Shown here in pieces: positions 15,558-21,618 of a DNA stretch of 64,000 nt (position 1 is its first letter; each line of letters begins with the position of its first letter). The notes below the pieces were generated by a model. That model had not been told where the DNA came from. It saw nothing but the letters and a program-made list of their open reading frames with translations, and made no database searches. The position numbers and the translations under genes were made by a program. Where the stretch lies: positions 60,774 to 124,773 of IMG/VR virus record IMGVR_UViG_3300036792_000363. One strand, given 5' to 3'. The stretch comes from a virus.

Positions 15558-15893
15558 GTGGTGAACCTGCCCGCGCCGGTGCCCGAGCCGGACTTCGAGG
15601 ACGCCCTCTCCCGGCCCGACTTCGTGCTGTTCGGCATCACCGACCCGCTGGGCGGGGTGATCCTGTTCGCGAGCAAGGAACTCACCAAGGCGAAGCTGGA
15701 GAGCAAGGTCGTCGGGCTGGAGGTCGTCCCCCTCGGCCCGATCGTGAAAGCGCGCGTCGCCGACCGGCGGACCACCCTGTACGCGGAGTTCAAGAACTTC
15801 ACCATGATCCGCGCCGAGACCTACCCCGAGGCCTTCCGCTCGCTGATGAGCACCTGGCGGCCCCCGGACCCGCGGCGGGCGCTGCCGCAGTAA
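15558..15893 (+). CDS. Plus-strand unrecognised protein, 111 aa
   Basis: 111 residues starting at tandem GTG codons (15558/15561). Short alpha/beta protein (VLFGITDPLGGVILFASKEL) without a recognised domain. TACGCT ends 7-9 nt upstream and fits a leaderless sigma-70-type minus-10. It is divergent from the portal transcript and ends just before the tRNA array. Confidence 0.65.
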   Translation: MVNLPAPVPEPDFEDALSRPDFVLFGITDPLGGVILFASKELTKAKLESKVVGLEVVPLGPIVKARVADRRTTLYAEFKNFTMIRAETYPEAFRSLMSTWRPPDPRRALPQ

Positions 15894-15917
15894 GACCACG
15901 GCGGTGAGCATCGAGGG

Positions 15918-15990
15918 TGGCCCTGGCTGGACTCGAACCAGCGCCGTACCGCTTAGGGGGCGGCCGCTCTGTCCACTGAGCTACAGGGTC
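15918..15990 (-). tRNA. tRNA-Arg(CCT)
   Basis: Anticodon loop CCCCTAA on a GCCGC/GCGGT stem; reads AGG. Position 33 is C instead of U. A2-C71 mismatch; CCA not encoded. Last tRNA of the array in transcription order. Confidence 0.85.
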
Positions 15991-15991
15991 C

Positions 15992-16068
15992 TGGAGGCGG
16001 CACCCGGAATTGAACCGGGGTCCATGACGCTTTGCAGGCGACTGCCTAGTCCTCTCGGCCATACCGCC
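15992..16068 (-). tRNA. tRNA-Cys(GCA)
   Basis: Loop CTGCAAA; acceptor GGCGGTA; 3' TCCA encoded. T33 normal. Confidence 0.88.
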
Positions 16069-16079
16069 AGGTAATTGCG

Positions 16080-16153
16080 TGCGCCCGGAGGGACTCGAAC
16101 CCCCGGCCTGCTGCTTCGGAAGCAGCCGCTCTACTCCACTGAGCTACGAGCGC
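16080..16153 (-). tRNA. tRNA-Arg(CCG)
   Basis: Loop TTCCGAA on a GCTGC/GCAGC stem; reads CGG. T-arm GGGGG-TTCGAGT. Confidence 0.88.
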
Positions 16154-16157
16154 GTGG

Positions 16158-16241
16158 TGGCAGAACCAGGTGTCGGGCCTGGTATGTCCCGAAGGACGAC
16201 GGCTTTACAGGCCGCTGAGCGTGCCGCCGCTCACTTCTGCC
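16158..16241 (-). tRNA. tRNA-Tyr(GTA), aberrant T-loop
   Basis: 84 nt, class II with a hairpin variable arm, loop CTGTAAA. The T-loop reads CCCGACA between CCAGG and CCTGG instead of TTCGANN, so U54/U55 are replaced by C. Confidence 0.75.
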
Positions 16242-16242
16242 T

Positions 16243-16318
16243 TGGGGTGAGATACGGGAGTTGAACCCGCCTTGCGGGGTCCACGGCCCCGCGCCTTCCC
16301 TCGACGGCAAATCCCACC
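16243..16318 (-). tRNA. tRNA-His(GTG)
   Basis: Loop CCGTGGA (C33). Carries the histidine identity pair: extra G at -1 opposite C73. CCA encoded. Confidence 0.88.
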
Positions 16319-16326
16319 ATGTGAAC

Positions 16327-16391
16327 TGGCAGGGGGCGGACTTGAACCGCCAGTCCCTCGTCAGGTCCCGGATCCGCGCCGGGCTCCTGCC
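16327..16391 (-). ncRNA. Degenerate tRNA-like element (65 nt)
   Basis: Acceptor-like GGCAGGA/CCCTGCC and a perfect T-arm (GGCGG-TTCAAGT-CCGCC), but only one further arm (CCCGG-CGCGGAT-CCGGG), so either the D-arm or the anticodon arm is missing. Confidence 0.5.
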
Positions 16392-16398
16392 AGCTGCG

Positions 16399-16470
16399 TG
16401 GGCGCAGAAGGGATCGAACCTACGACCTGTCCGGTGTGAGCGGACCGCTCTTCCGCTGAGCTATGCGCCC
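16399..16470 (-). tRNA. tRNA-Val(CAC)
   Basis: Loop CTCACAC on GTCCG/CGGAC; reads GTG. Confidence 0.88.
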
Positions 16471-16587
16471 TTGTTCGCTAGTGCGGGGTACCGGCTCTCC
16501 CGCTCCCTGGTTCACGCCACACCCCCTGCAGGACCCGGGCCCGTGGCGCGCACCTGGGCTGTATCCCGCGGGCACCAGGCCCGCACG

Positions 16588-16660
16588 CGCGTTCGGAGGG
16601 ACTCGAACCCCCAGCCAGCAGCTCCGTAAGCTGTCGCTCTATCCGTTGAGCTACGAACGC
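16588..16660 (-). tRNA. tRNA-Arg(ACG)
   Basis: Loop TTACGGA; reads CGT/CGC/CGA if A34 is deaminated to inosine. Acceptor GCGTTCG. Confidence 0.85.
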
Positions 16661-16671
16661 ATTGTCTTGCG

Positions 16672-16743
16672 TGGGCGTGCCTGGAATTGGACCAGGCACC
16701 TCTTCCGTGTCGGGGAAGCGCTCTGCCGATGAGCTACACGCCC
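16672..16743 (-). tRNA. tRNA-Val(GAC)
   Basis: Loop CCGACAC on CTTCC/GGAAG; reads GTC. C at position 33. Confidence 0.85.
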
Positions 16744-16790
16744 GGGTTAACCCTGGTCAAGAGACCGGACATCGCGTACCGTCAGTAAAC

Positions 16791-16925
16791 GTGCTAGCAG
16801 CCTTCATCATCGGAGCCGTGATCGGCTTCCTCGTCGGCAACTGGGTCGGCGGCTGGCGGGCCGTGATCAACGTCAGCCGGGTCGCCCACAACGAACTCAT
16901 GCGCAAGGCCAAGCTGCGCAAATAG
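16791..16925 (+). CDS. Small membrane protein, 44 aa, plus strand
   Basis: 44 residues from a GTG; residues 2-22 form one hydrophobic transmembrane helix (FIIGAVIGFLVGNWVGGW) followed by a basic helix with RKAKLRK at the end. It lies on the plus strand within the minus-strand tRNA array. TACCGT ends 8 nt before the GTG, which fits a leaderless promoter (TGGTCA 17 nt further up). Single-TM with positive tail resembles small holin/antiholin or regulator peptides, but no family is recognised. Confidence 0.6.
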   Translation: MLAAFIIGAVIGFLVGNWVGGWRAVINVSRVAHNELMRKAKLRK

Positions 16926-16926
16926 G

Positions 16927-17002
16927 CGGTCGAGACGGGATTTGAACCCGCGTTCTTCACCTTGACGGGGTGACGGGGACGGCCGAACTCCCCTACACGA
17001 CC
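16927..17002 (-). tRNA. tRNA-Asp(GTC)
   Basis: Loop CCGTCAA on TCACC/GGTGA; C33. Enlarged D-arm. Confidence 0.85.
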
Positions 17003-17012
17003 ATGACCTGCG

Positions 17013-17085
17013 CTCTCCCGATAGGACTCGAACCTATAACCCGCTGGTTAACGGCCAGCCGCTCTGCCAATTGAGCTACGGGGGA
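17013..17085 (-). tRNA. tRNA-Asn(GTT)
   Basis: Loop CCGTTAA on GCTGG/CCAGC; C33 instead of U33. Confidence 0.85.
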
Positions 17086-17086
17086 T

Positions 17087-17164
17087 TGGTGGCGGAGGCG
17101 GGATTCGAACCCGCGTACCCCGGGTTATGAGCCCGGACTGGGACCTAACTCCAGCTACTCCGCG
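17087..17164 (-). tRNA. Initiator-like tRNA-fMet(CAT)
   Basis: Loop CTCATAA flanked by GGG and CCC pairs, the initiator hallmark; unpaired C1-C72; CCA encoded. A second CAT tRNA at 17665 looks like the elongator. Confidence 0.8.
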
Positions 17165-17169
17165 TCGTT

Positions 17170-17192
17170 GGCACCAGCGTACGCCTGGTGCC
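17170..17192 (-). repeat. Inverted repeat between tRNAs
   Basis: GGCACCAG, 7-nt loop, CTGGTGCC: 8-bp hairpin between initiator and Glu tRNAs; probable processing element. Confidence 0.6.
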
Positions 17193-17195
17193 TCG

Positions 17196-17268
17196 TTCTC
17201 CCAACGGGATTCGAACCCGTGCTCTCGCCTTGAAAGGACGGCGACCTGGGCCACTAGTCGATAGGAGA
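17196..17268 (-). tRNA. tRNA-Glu(TTC)
   Basis: Loop CTTTCAA; weak anticodon stem with one mismatch and an alternative pairing TCGCC/GGCGA. Confidence 0.8.
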
Positions 17269-17279
17269 GCGATGCTGCG

Positions 17280-17353
17280 TAGTCCTGGTCGGATTCGAAC
17301 CGACGTCAACTGAGCTGAGAACCCAGCATCCTAGGCCGCTAGACGACAGGACC
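17280..17353 (-). tRNA. tRNA-Glu(CTC)
   Basis: Loop TTCTCAG on CTGGG/CTCAG; reads GAG. Confidence 0.82.
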
Positions 17354-17441
17354 GCGGCCCGGCGGCTTGGCCGACCGCCGGATGAGGGAGCGGCGCTAGC
17401 AGCCGCGCCCACGGGGCCGTCTTTAAGCGCGGCCGTTCATG

Positions 17442-17514
17442 TGCGCCGGGCAGGATTCGAACCCGCGCGCGACTCCTTAGAGGGGAGCGGCTCTATCCGC
17501 TGAGCTACCGGCGC
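17442..17514 (-). tRNA. tRNA-Arg(TCT)
   Basis: Loop CCTCTAA on GCTCC/GGAGT; reads AGA; C33. Confidence 0.85.
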
Positions 17515-17518
17515 TCGG

Positions 17519-17592
17519 TGGGCCGCCAGGGACTCGAACCCTGAACCCGCTGATTAAAAGTCAACTGCGCTGCCAGTTGCGCCAGCGGCCCC
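17519..17592 (-). tRNA. tRNA-Lys(TTT)
   Basis: Loop CTTTTAA, normal T33; T-arm CAGGG-TTCGAGT. Confidence 0.88.
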
Positions 17593-17594
17593 GG

Positions 17595-17627
17595 CTAGTT
17601 AACCGGAAACCGTTTCAGCTTAAACAT
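17595..17627 (-). CDS. Ten-codon mini-ORF with perfect Shine-Dalgarno
   Basis: MFKLKRFPVN then TAG. GCAGGAGG ends a few bases before the ATG, the best ribosome site in the tRNA array. Too short for a folded protein; it could be a leader peptide, a basic toxin-like peptide or a chance match. Confidence 0.3.
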   Translation of the reverse strand: MFKLKRFPVN

Positions 17628-17664
17628 GGAGCCTCCTGCGTCCGCTTAGTGAACGTCATGCAAG

Positions 17665-17737
17665 TAGCGGTAAAGGGACTTGAACCCCTGGCCGACCCAT
17701 TATGAGTGGGGCGCTCTACCGGCTGAGCTATACCGCC
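17665..17737 (-). tRNA. tRNA-Met(CAT), elongator-like
   Basis: Loop CTCATAA with a normal acceptor GGCGGTA; no initiator GGG/CCC stem. A lysidine-modified Ile2 role cannot be excluded. Confidence 0.82.
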
Positions 17738-17743
17738 GTGCTG

Positions 17744-17819
17744 TGGTGGGCGGAGGAGGACTTGAACCTCCAACCTTTTCCGTATCAGAGAACTGCTCGG
17801 ACCATCGAGCTGCCCGCCC
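17744..17819 (-). tRNA. tRNA-Ile(GAT)
   Basis: Loop CTGATAC with a weak anticodon stem; ACCA 3' end encoded. Confidence 0.8.
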
Positions 17820-17823
17820 GGAG

Positions 17824-17913
17824 CAGAGGAGGCGAGACTCGAACTCGCACGGGGGTTTCCCCCCTAACCGTTTTCGGGACGGCATCCGGTAGGCCAGCTC
17901 GGATTACTCCTCC
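17824..17913 (-). tRNA. tRNA-Ser(CGA)
   Basis: Class II, 90 nt with long variable arm; loop CCCGAAA (C33); reads TCG. Confidence 0.85.
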
Positions 17914-18011
17914 ATGACAAACTGTGATACTTCGGTTACCGTGGTGAACGAACTTCTCGCCCGAGAGTTCGTAGGTTAACTACCGGCGTGAAGCGCGGCC
18001 AGATTACCGGA

Positions 18012-18072
18012 GAAGCACCCGGGGCCTGACGAGGCCGATGACGTCCCCGTTACAAGGGCGACCGGGTGCTTC
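18012..18072 (-). ncRNA. Structured tRNA-like three-way junction
   Basis: An 11-bp closing stem (GAAGCACCCGG/CCGGGTGCTTC) encloses two arms, CCC-TTGTAAC-GGG and GGCC-TCGTCA-GGCC. It resembles a tRNA missing one arm and without the TTC T-loop. Confidence 0.45.
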
Positions 18073-18080
18073 TTCCGTTG

Positions 18081-18170
18081 CGGAGGGAGCGGGATTCGAA
18101 CCCGCGGGGCCGCTCTCGCGGCCCACTGCCTTAGCAGGACAGCGCCTTCAACCACTCGTGCCATCCCCCC
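18081..18170 (-). tRNA. tRNA-Ser(GCT)
   Basis: Class II, 90 nt; loop CTGCTAA; variable arm GGGCCGC...GCGGCCC. Confidence 0.88.
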
Positions 18171-18255
18171 AGGGGCCGATCGCCCCCTCCCGGGAAGGGG
18201 ACTGACCGCCGCGGCATGCGCGACGCCCCGGGGCCTCGTGCCAACAGCCCCAAAG

Positions 18256-18340
18256 TGGGCGAGGAGGGACTTGAACCCTCACTCCTCTTGCGGGGAACCG
18301 GATCCTGAATCCGGCGCGTCTGCCGTTCCGCCACCCGCCC
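18256..18340 (-). tRNA. tRNA-Leu(CAG)
   Basis: Class II; loop TTCAGGA on CCGGA/TCCGG; reads CTG. Confidence 0.88.
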
Positions 18341-18414
18341 GAGCGTCACCGTGCCGGGCGCGACCCGGACATGTGCTGGACCCCCCTGCCCGGTGACCAC
18401 GGCGGGGGTACACG

Positions 18415-18488
18415 AGCCGACGACGGGATTCGAACCCGCGACCTCAACCTTGGCAAGGTTGCGCGCTAGCCAGCTGCGCTACGTCGAC
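18415..18488 (-). tRNA. tRNA-Gly(GCC)
   Basis: Loop TTGCCAA on CAACC/GGTTG; discriminator T. Confidence 0.88.
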
Positions 18489-18499
18489 ATTGAACTGCG

Positions 18500-18571
18500 A
18501 GCGGACGACGGGGCTCGAACCCGCGACCCCGTGCTTGGGAAGCACGTGCGCTACCACTGCGCCACATCCGC
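18500..18571 (-). tRNA. tRNA-Gly(CCC)
   Basis: Loop TTCCCAA on CGTGC/GCACG; reads GGG. Confidence 0.88.
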
Positions 18572-18574
18572 ACG

Positions 18575-18598
18575 CCGGGGCGGCGCTGGCCGCCCCGG
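18575..18598 (-). terminator. Strong hairpin after 66-aa gene
   Basis: Perfect 10-bp stem CCGGGGCGGC/GCCGCCCCGG with 4-nt loop, no U-run. It separates the protein-coding insert from the next tRNAs; could be a terminator or an RNase processing site. Confidence 0.5.
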
Positions 18599-18604
18599 GC
18601 ACTG

Positions 18605-18805
18605 CTAGAACCGCTCTCCCTCTTCGGACTGGGCGAACGGGTCGATCACCTCGATGCCGCCGTCATCGTGGAAGTCGATCGAGACCTCGCTGCCGAGGCA
18701 GGTGACCTTGCACCTGGCGCCCCAGCTCTCGACCTTCACCTTCAGCTCGGCCTGGACGTTGCCCAGGCCCACCGCGACGTCGCCGCGGGGCTTACTAGCG
18801 CTCAT
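18605..18805 (-). CDS. Small unrecognised protein, 66 aa
   Basis: 66 residues; ATG with GGGGAGG 7 nt upstream. Beta-rich (AELKVKVESWGARCKVTC), acidic C-terminus. It overlaps the end of the 35-aa beta-repeat ORF and lies with it and the Ig-like gene as a protein-coding island inside the tRNA array. Confidence 0.7.
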   Translation of the reverse strand: MSASKPRGDVAVGLGNVQAELKVKVESWGARCKVTCLGSEVSIDFHDDGGIEVIDPFAQSEEGERF

Positions 18806-18902
18806 CGCCGGCCTCCCCGTCTGCCACCGTGACCGTGACCGACTCGGTGACCGAGAGGCCCTGCGAGTCGGTCGCGGTGACGGTGATGGTGAGGTCAGCC
18901 AC
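18795..18902 (-). CDS. 35-aa beta-strand ORF, possible frameshift extension of Ig-like gene
   Basis: 35 residues from a GTG that overlaps the stop of the upstream Ig-like gene. Its sequence (ADLTITVTATDSQGLSVTE...) is the same Ser/Thr/Val beta pattern as the upstream protein and looks like its next domain strand in the +1 frame. It could be made by a +1 frameshift, by reinitiation, or the split could reflect a sequencing or assembly error. Confidence 0.45.
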   Translation of the reverse strand: MADLTITVTATDSQGLSVTESVTVTVADGEAGDER

Positions 18903-19230
18903 CGGCCGGCGGGGTGACGGTGGTCGTGAAGACCGCGGTCCCGGTCCCGTTGGCCAGGGTGTTGGACCCCGCGGCGTAGGTGTCGCCGAAGGTGTCCGTC
19001 GGGGTGACGTCCATCGACTCGCTGGCCTGCTCGACCACGGTGACGGTGGTGGATGCCGAGGCGGAGTTGCCCGCGGCGTCAGTCGCCGAGGCGGAGATGG
19101 TGAGGGTGACCGGGTTGGACTGGCTGTCGGCGTAGGTCGCCGTCAGCGTCAGCTGCTGGCCGGCGATGTAGCTGGCCGCGTCGGTCGCGAGGGAGAGGGT
19201 GGGGGTGCCAGGGGCTGGCGGAGTGGTCAT
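18895..19230 (-). CDS. Ig-like/cadherin-like repeat protein, 111 aa
   Basis: 111 residues; ATG with AAAGGAA 7 nt upstream and a CCGATCA element just before it. Bacterial Ig-like pattern: PTLSLATDAASYIAGQQL, then SQSNPVTLTISASATDAAG, Ser/Thr-rich strands to the end. Such domains decorate virions or bind carbohydrate weakly. The frame stops right where a second ORF of the same composition begins (18902). Virion decoration is plausible despite its location in the tRNA array. Confidence 0.65.
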   Translation of the reverse strand: MTTPPAPGTPTLSLATDAASYIAGQQLTLTATYADSQSNPVTLTISASATDAAGNSASASTTVTVVEQASESMDVTPTDTFGDTYAAGSNTLANGTGTAVFTTTVTPPAGG

Positions 19231-19277
19231 GGCGTTCCTTTGATCGGGAGGACGTTGCCTCCTGACCAATCGCCACC

Positions 19278-19354
19278 TGGAGCCCGGAACCGGGTTCGAA
19301 CCGGTGACCTCATCCGTACCGGGGATACGCTCTTCCACGCTGAGCTATCCGGGC
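19278..19354 (-). tRNA. tRNA-Thr(GGT)
   Basis: Loop CCGGTAC (C33) on TATCC/GGATG; TCCA encoded. Confidence 0.85.
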
Positions 19355-19496
19355 GAGTCTGATTCCATCTGCCGTCTACCTGCTGTTTTCCCGAAGGAAG
19401 GGGAGGTGTTCTTCGACAGTCAGAGTTCGCGGGCGTGTGAACTACCGGGGGCTCTGACCCCCCGGGCGGCCTGCCCAGAACCGCGTCTCCTCCCGG

Positions 19497-19581
19497 TGTC
19501 CGAGGCGGGACTTGAACCCGCACACCCCTTTCGGGGCACCAGCACCTCAAGCTGGGGCGTCTGCCGTTCCGCCACCCGGAC
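19497..19581 (-). tRNA. tRNA-Leu(GAG)
   Basis: Class II; loop TTGAGGT on CCAGC/GCTGG; reads CTC/CTT. Confidence 0.88.
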
Positions 19582-19723
19582 GCGGGGCCTCGCCAATCCT
19601 GACGGACCCGTCGTGGTCGCAGAGGGAGCCGTCCGCGTGCACGCGCCGCGGGTGCCCTGGCTGCGAGTAGTCGATGCTCACGACTACGAGATCCCCGGTG
19701 CAGTAGACCGCCTTCGCTGTCAT
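19547..19723 (-). CDS. Small protein overlapping tRNA-Leu, 58 aa
   Basis: 58 residues; ATG 7 nt after TATCCT, which fits a leaderless minus-10. N-terminal 45 residues look protein-like (VYCTGDLVVVSIDYSQPGH); the last dozen are encoded by the 5' half of tRNA-Leu. No family recognised. Either a real small gene ending inside a tRNA or a chance ORF. Confidence 0.4.
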   Translation of the reverse strand: MTAKAVYCTGDLVVVSIDYSQPGHPRRVHADGSLCDHDGSVRIGEAPRPGGGTADAPA

Positions 19724-19737
19724 ACCGCCGAGGATAG

Positions 19738-19811
19738 AGCCCCGAACCGGAGTCGAACCGATGGCCTGCTCATTACGAAAGAGCCGCTCTGGCCAGCTGA
19801 GCTACCGGGGC
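19738..19811 (-). tRNA. tRNA-Thr(CGT)
   Basis: Loop TTCGTAA on GCTCT/TGAGC; reads ACG. Confidence 0.85.
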
Positions 19812-19820
19812 GTGCCTGCG

Positions 19821-19893
19821 TTCCTCCTCATGGATTCGAACCACACACCTCTGACACCAGACGCCAGCGCTCTGCCAACTGAGCTAAGGAGGA
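19821..19893 (-). tRNA. tRNA-Gln(CTG)
   Basis: Loop GTCTGGT on CTGGC/GTCAG; unusual G32 and T38; reads CAG. Confidence 0.82.
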
Positions 19894-19990
19894 GCATTGC
19901 CGGGGGTCTTTTCTCCCCCCGGGGTAACGGCCTTGTCCCTCCCGCAGAGGAGGCCGGGCACGGATTCGCAGGACGGCCGTGCCAGCCGAG

Positions 19991-20066
19991 TGGGCGACGC
20001 GGGATTCGAACCCGCAGGTGACGCGGCTTTTGGGGCCGCCGCATATGCCGGTTCTGCTACTCGCCC
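19991..20066 (-). tRNA. tRNA with anticodon CAA, class I body
   Basis: Perfect stem GCGGC/GCCGC with 7-nt loop CCCAAAA gives anticodon CAA (Leu, TTG), with C33, but there is no long variable arm as bacterial tRNA-Leu needs. Identity uncertain; a separate normal tRNA-Trp exists at 21930. Confidence 0.65.
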
Positions 20067-20070
20067 GTTG

Positions 20071-20142
20071 TGCGCCGCCAGGGACTTGAACCCCGTTCCG
20101 TGGATTAAGAGTCCGCTGCATATCCCTACATGCTCGCGGCGC
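20071..20142 (-). tRNA. tRNA-Lys(CTT)
   Basis: Loop CTCTTAA; acceptor GCGCCGC; reads AAG. Confidence 0.85.
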
Positions 20143-20337
20143 ATTGTTTCCGGAAGTCAGTCCCGGGACCCCGCCGCGCGGAGCCTGGTGTCGCCCGCTT
20201 GCGGCGGGCTCACAGGGCGTCGGCGGGTGCCCCGGGGAGCATGAGACCCGGCCAGCCGGCTGGCCGGGCTTACGAGGCGTGTCGACTCGCGCCCGCCGGC
20301 CGGCCGTTTGATTACGGTCCTGACCGTCATACCCAAG

Positions 20338-20408
20338 AGCGGATGACCGGAATTGAACCGGCGTGGTCAGCTTGGAAGGCTGATGCTCGGCCACTGAGCC
20401 ACATCCGC
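20338..20408 (-). tRNA. tRNA-Gly(TCC)
   Basis: Loop CTTCCAA on TCAGC/GCTGA; reads GGA/GGG. Confidence 0.88.
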
Positions 20409-20419
20409 ATTGAACTACG

Positions 20420-20493
20420 TGGTCACAGAGGCGATCGAATCCTCGAACCTACCGCTTTTCAGGCGGTCGCTCTTCCGTCTGAGCTATGCGACC
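20420..20493 (-). tRNA. tRNA-Phe(GAA)
   Basis: Loop CTGAAAA on ACCGC/GCGGT; T-arm with one mismatch. Confidence 0.83.
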
Positions 20494-20531
20494 TCGTTGC
20501 TTGTCCCCGGATTTCCACTGTCGCAGGAATA

Positions 20532-20609
20532 CCGGGTAACCGCACCTCGGCACGCATGCACCAGGTGGCCACCCAGTGCTTCAGCCGGTCTCTGCCAGGC
20601 GCTACCCGG
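20532..20609 (-). ncRNA. Degenerate tRNA-like element
   Basis: 7-bp acceptor-like stem CCGGGTA/TACCCGG with a D-arm-like GCCTGGCAGAGAC, but no TTC T-loop and no clear anticodon stem. Confidence 0.35.
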
Positions 20610-20632
20610 GAACTGCAACTCGGGCCGCGGCC

Positions 20633-20702
20633 CGGCAGTCGGCAGGAGTCGAACCTGCCCGTGCGCATACCCCGCAGAGGGGCCAGGGCAGTCGCCGCTG
20701 CC
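20633..20702 (-). ncRNA. Degenerate tRNA-like element
   Basis: Good T-arm (GGCAGG-TTCGACT-CCTGCC) and GGCAG/CTGCC acceptor, but a shortened D region and a CCC-CTCTGCG-GGG arm. About 69 nt. Confidence 0.45.
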
Positions 20703-20707
20703 CGTGG

Positions 20708-20781
20708 TCGGGATGACGCGATTTGAACGCGCGGCCCCCTGGTCCCAAACCAGGTGCTCTACCAAGCTGAGCTACACCCCA
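20708..20781 (-). tRNA. tRNA-Pro(TGG)
   Basis: Loop TTTGGGA on CCTGG/CCAGG. Confidence 0.88.
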
Positions 20782-20850
20782 GTGCGCGTTGTTTAGGGTC
20801 CCGTAGGCAGAGCCGGATACGGGCCTTATGGCACAACGCGTAAAGCCTGG

Positions 20851-20924
20851 TCGGGGAGGCGGGATTCGAACCCACGACCTCTGCTTCCCGAAAGCAGCGC
20901 GCTACCAAGCTGCGCCACTCCCCG
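20851..20924 (-). tRNA. tRNA-Pro(CGG)
   Basis: Loop TTCGGGA on CTGCT/AGCAG; reads CCG. Confidence 0.88.
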
Positions 20925-21047
20925 ATGCTCCGGTCCTCAGAGCCCTGCTTCGCCTTGACGAGAGTCCCCGGCCGACGTCAGCCAGGTGCCTCAGCGGCCG
21001 CGTGGCGGCGGCCTCGGCCAGCAGGCCCGAGTGGGGGTGGAGCTGGC

Positions 21048-21118
21048 GGGGCAGACCGGCTAGTGCCTTGTTCCGCATTACCAGGACAGCTTCCCCGCGG
21101 CCAAGCGGCTACCTGCCC
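21048..21118 (-). ncRNA. Degenerate tRNA-like element (Thr-like loop)
   Basis: GGGCAG/CTGCCC ends, internal CTGGTAA loop that would read GGT, but no T-loop consensus (GGC-ACTA-GCC instead). Confidence 0.35.
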
Positions 21119-21123
21119 GAGCG

Positions 21124-21196
21124 TGGAGACGACGCGATTCGAACGCGCAACCGCTTCAGTGCGAGTGAAGTGCTCTACCAGCTGAGCTACATCCCC
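21124..21196 (-). tRNA. tRNA-Ala(CGC)
   Basis: Loop CTCGCAC on CTTCA/TGAAG. Its first base is the last base of the stop codon of the HNH gene upstream. Confidence 0.88.
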
Positions 21197-21618
21197 TAGA
21201 TATGCTGCCAAATCTTGCGCTGCCTGATCTGCCAGATCAGGGTGTAATCCACCCCGAGCTGATCCGCTACCGCCCGAAGGGAGAGCGGCGAGGATCTCGC
21301 CATCAGGACGTCTGCTTCAGTCAGCTTGGCCGCGGCGTTGTCTTCTCCGCACAGCGCCTCGGCTGCCGACTTCTTCCTGTAGCACGGGCTGCACCGAACC
21401 ACGCATTTGGCCAGTTCGGCTTCCCGCCGGGCCTTAGCCCAAGACCAGACCCTGTGCGTGATCTTGGTAGACGGATCCACATGATCAACTTCAGGGCTGT
21501 CCCAGGAACCGCAGTCGACGCACGGCCCATTTTCTGCAATCCACGCAGCACGACGAGCAGCCATCCACATGCGCATGTACTCTCGCTGCTGAACTGGATC
21601 TTTATACGGCACGCTCAC
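21196..21618 (-). CDS. HNH homing endonuclease in the tRNA array
   Basis: 140 residues. HNH/zinc core: CVDCGSWDSPEVDHVDP (33-49) and CSPCYRKKSA (76-85); the C-terminal part GEDNAAAKLTEADVL...LSLRAVADQLGVDYTLIWQIRQRK is a helix-turn-helix DNA-reading module. Codons are visibly less GC-rich than those of neighbouring genes, a sign of recent acquisition. The stop codon shares its last base with tRNA-Ala(CGC), so insertion was precise next to a tRNA. Confidence 0.85.
   Translation of the reverse strand: MSVPYKDPVQQREYMRMWMAARRAAWIAENGPCVDCGSWDSPEVDHVDPSTKITHRVWSWAKARREAELAKCVVRCSPCYRKKSAAEALCGEDNAAAKLTEADVLMARSSPLSLRAVADQLGVDYTLIWQIRQRKIWQHI

Noticed and set aside
20155-20330. GC-rich spacer with hairpins (CCGGCCAG/CTGGCCGG, GCCCGC/GCGGGC) as a further tRNA or gene
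   Set aside because: No T-arm consensus and no supported ORF; probably only spacer or processing hairpins.
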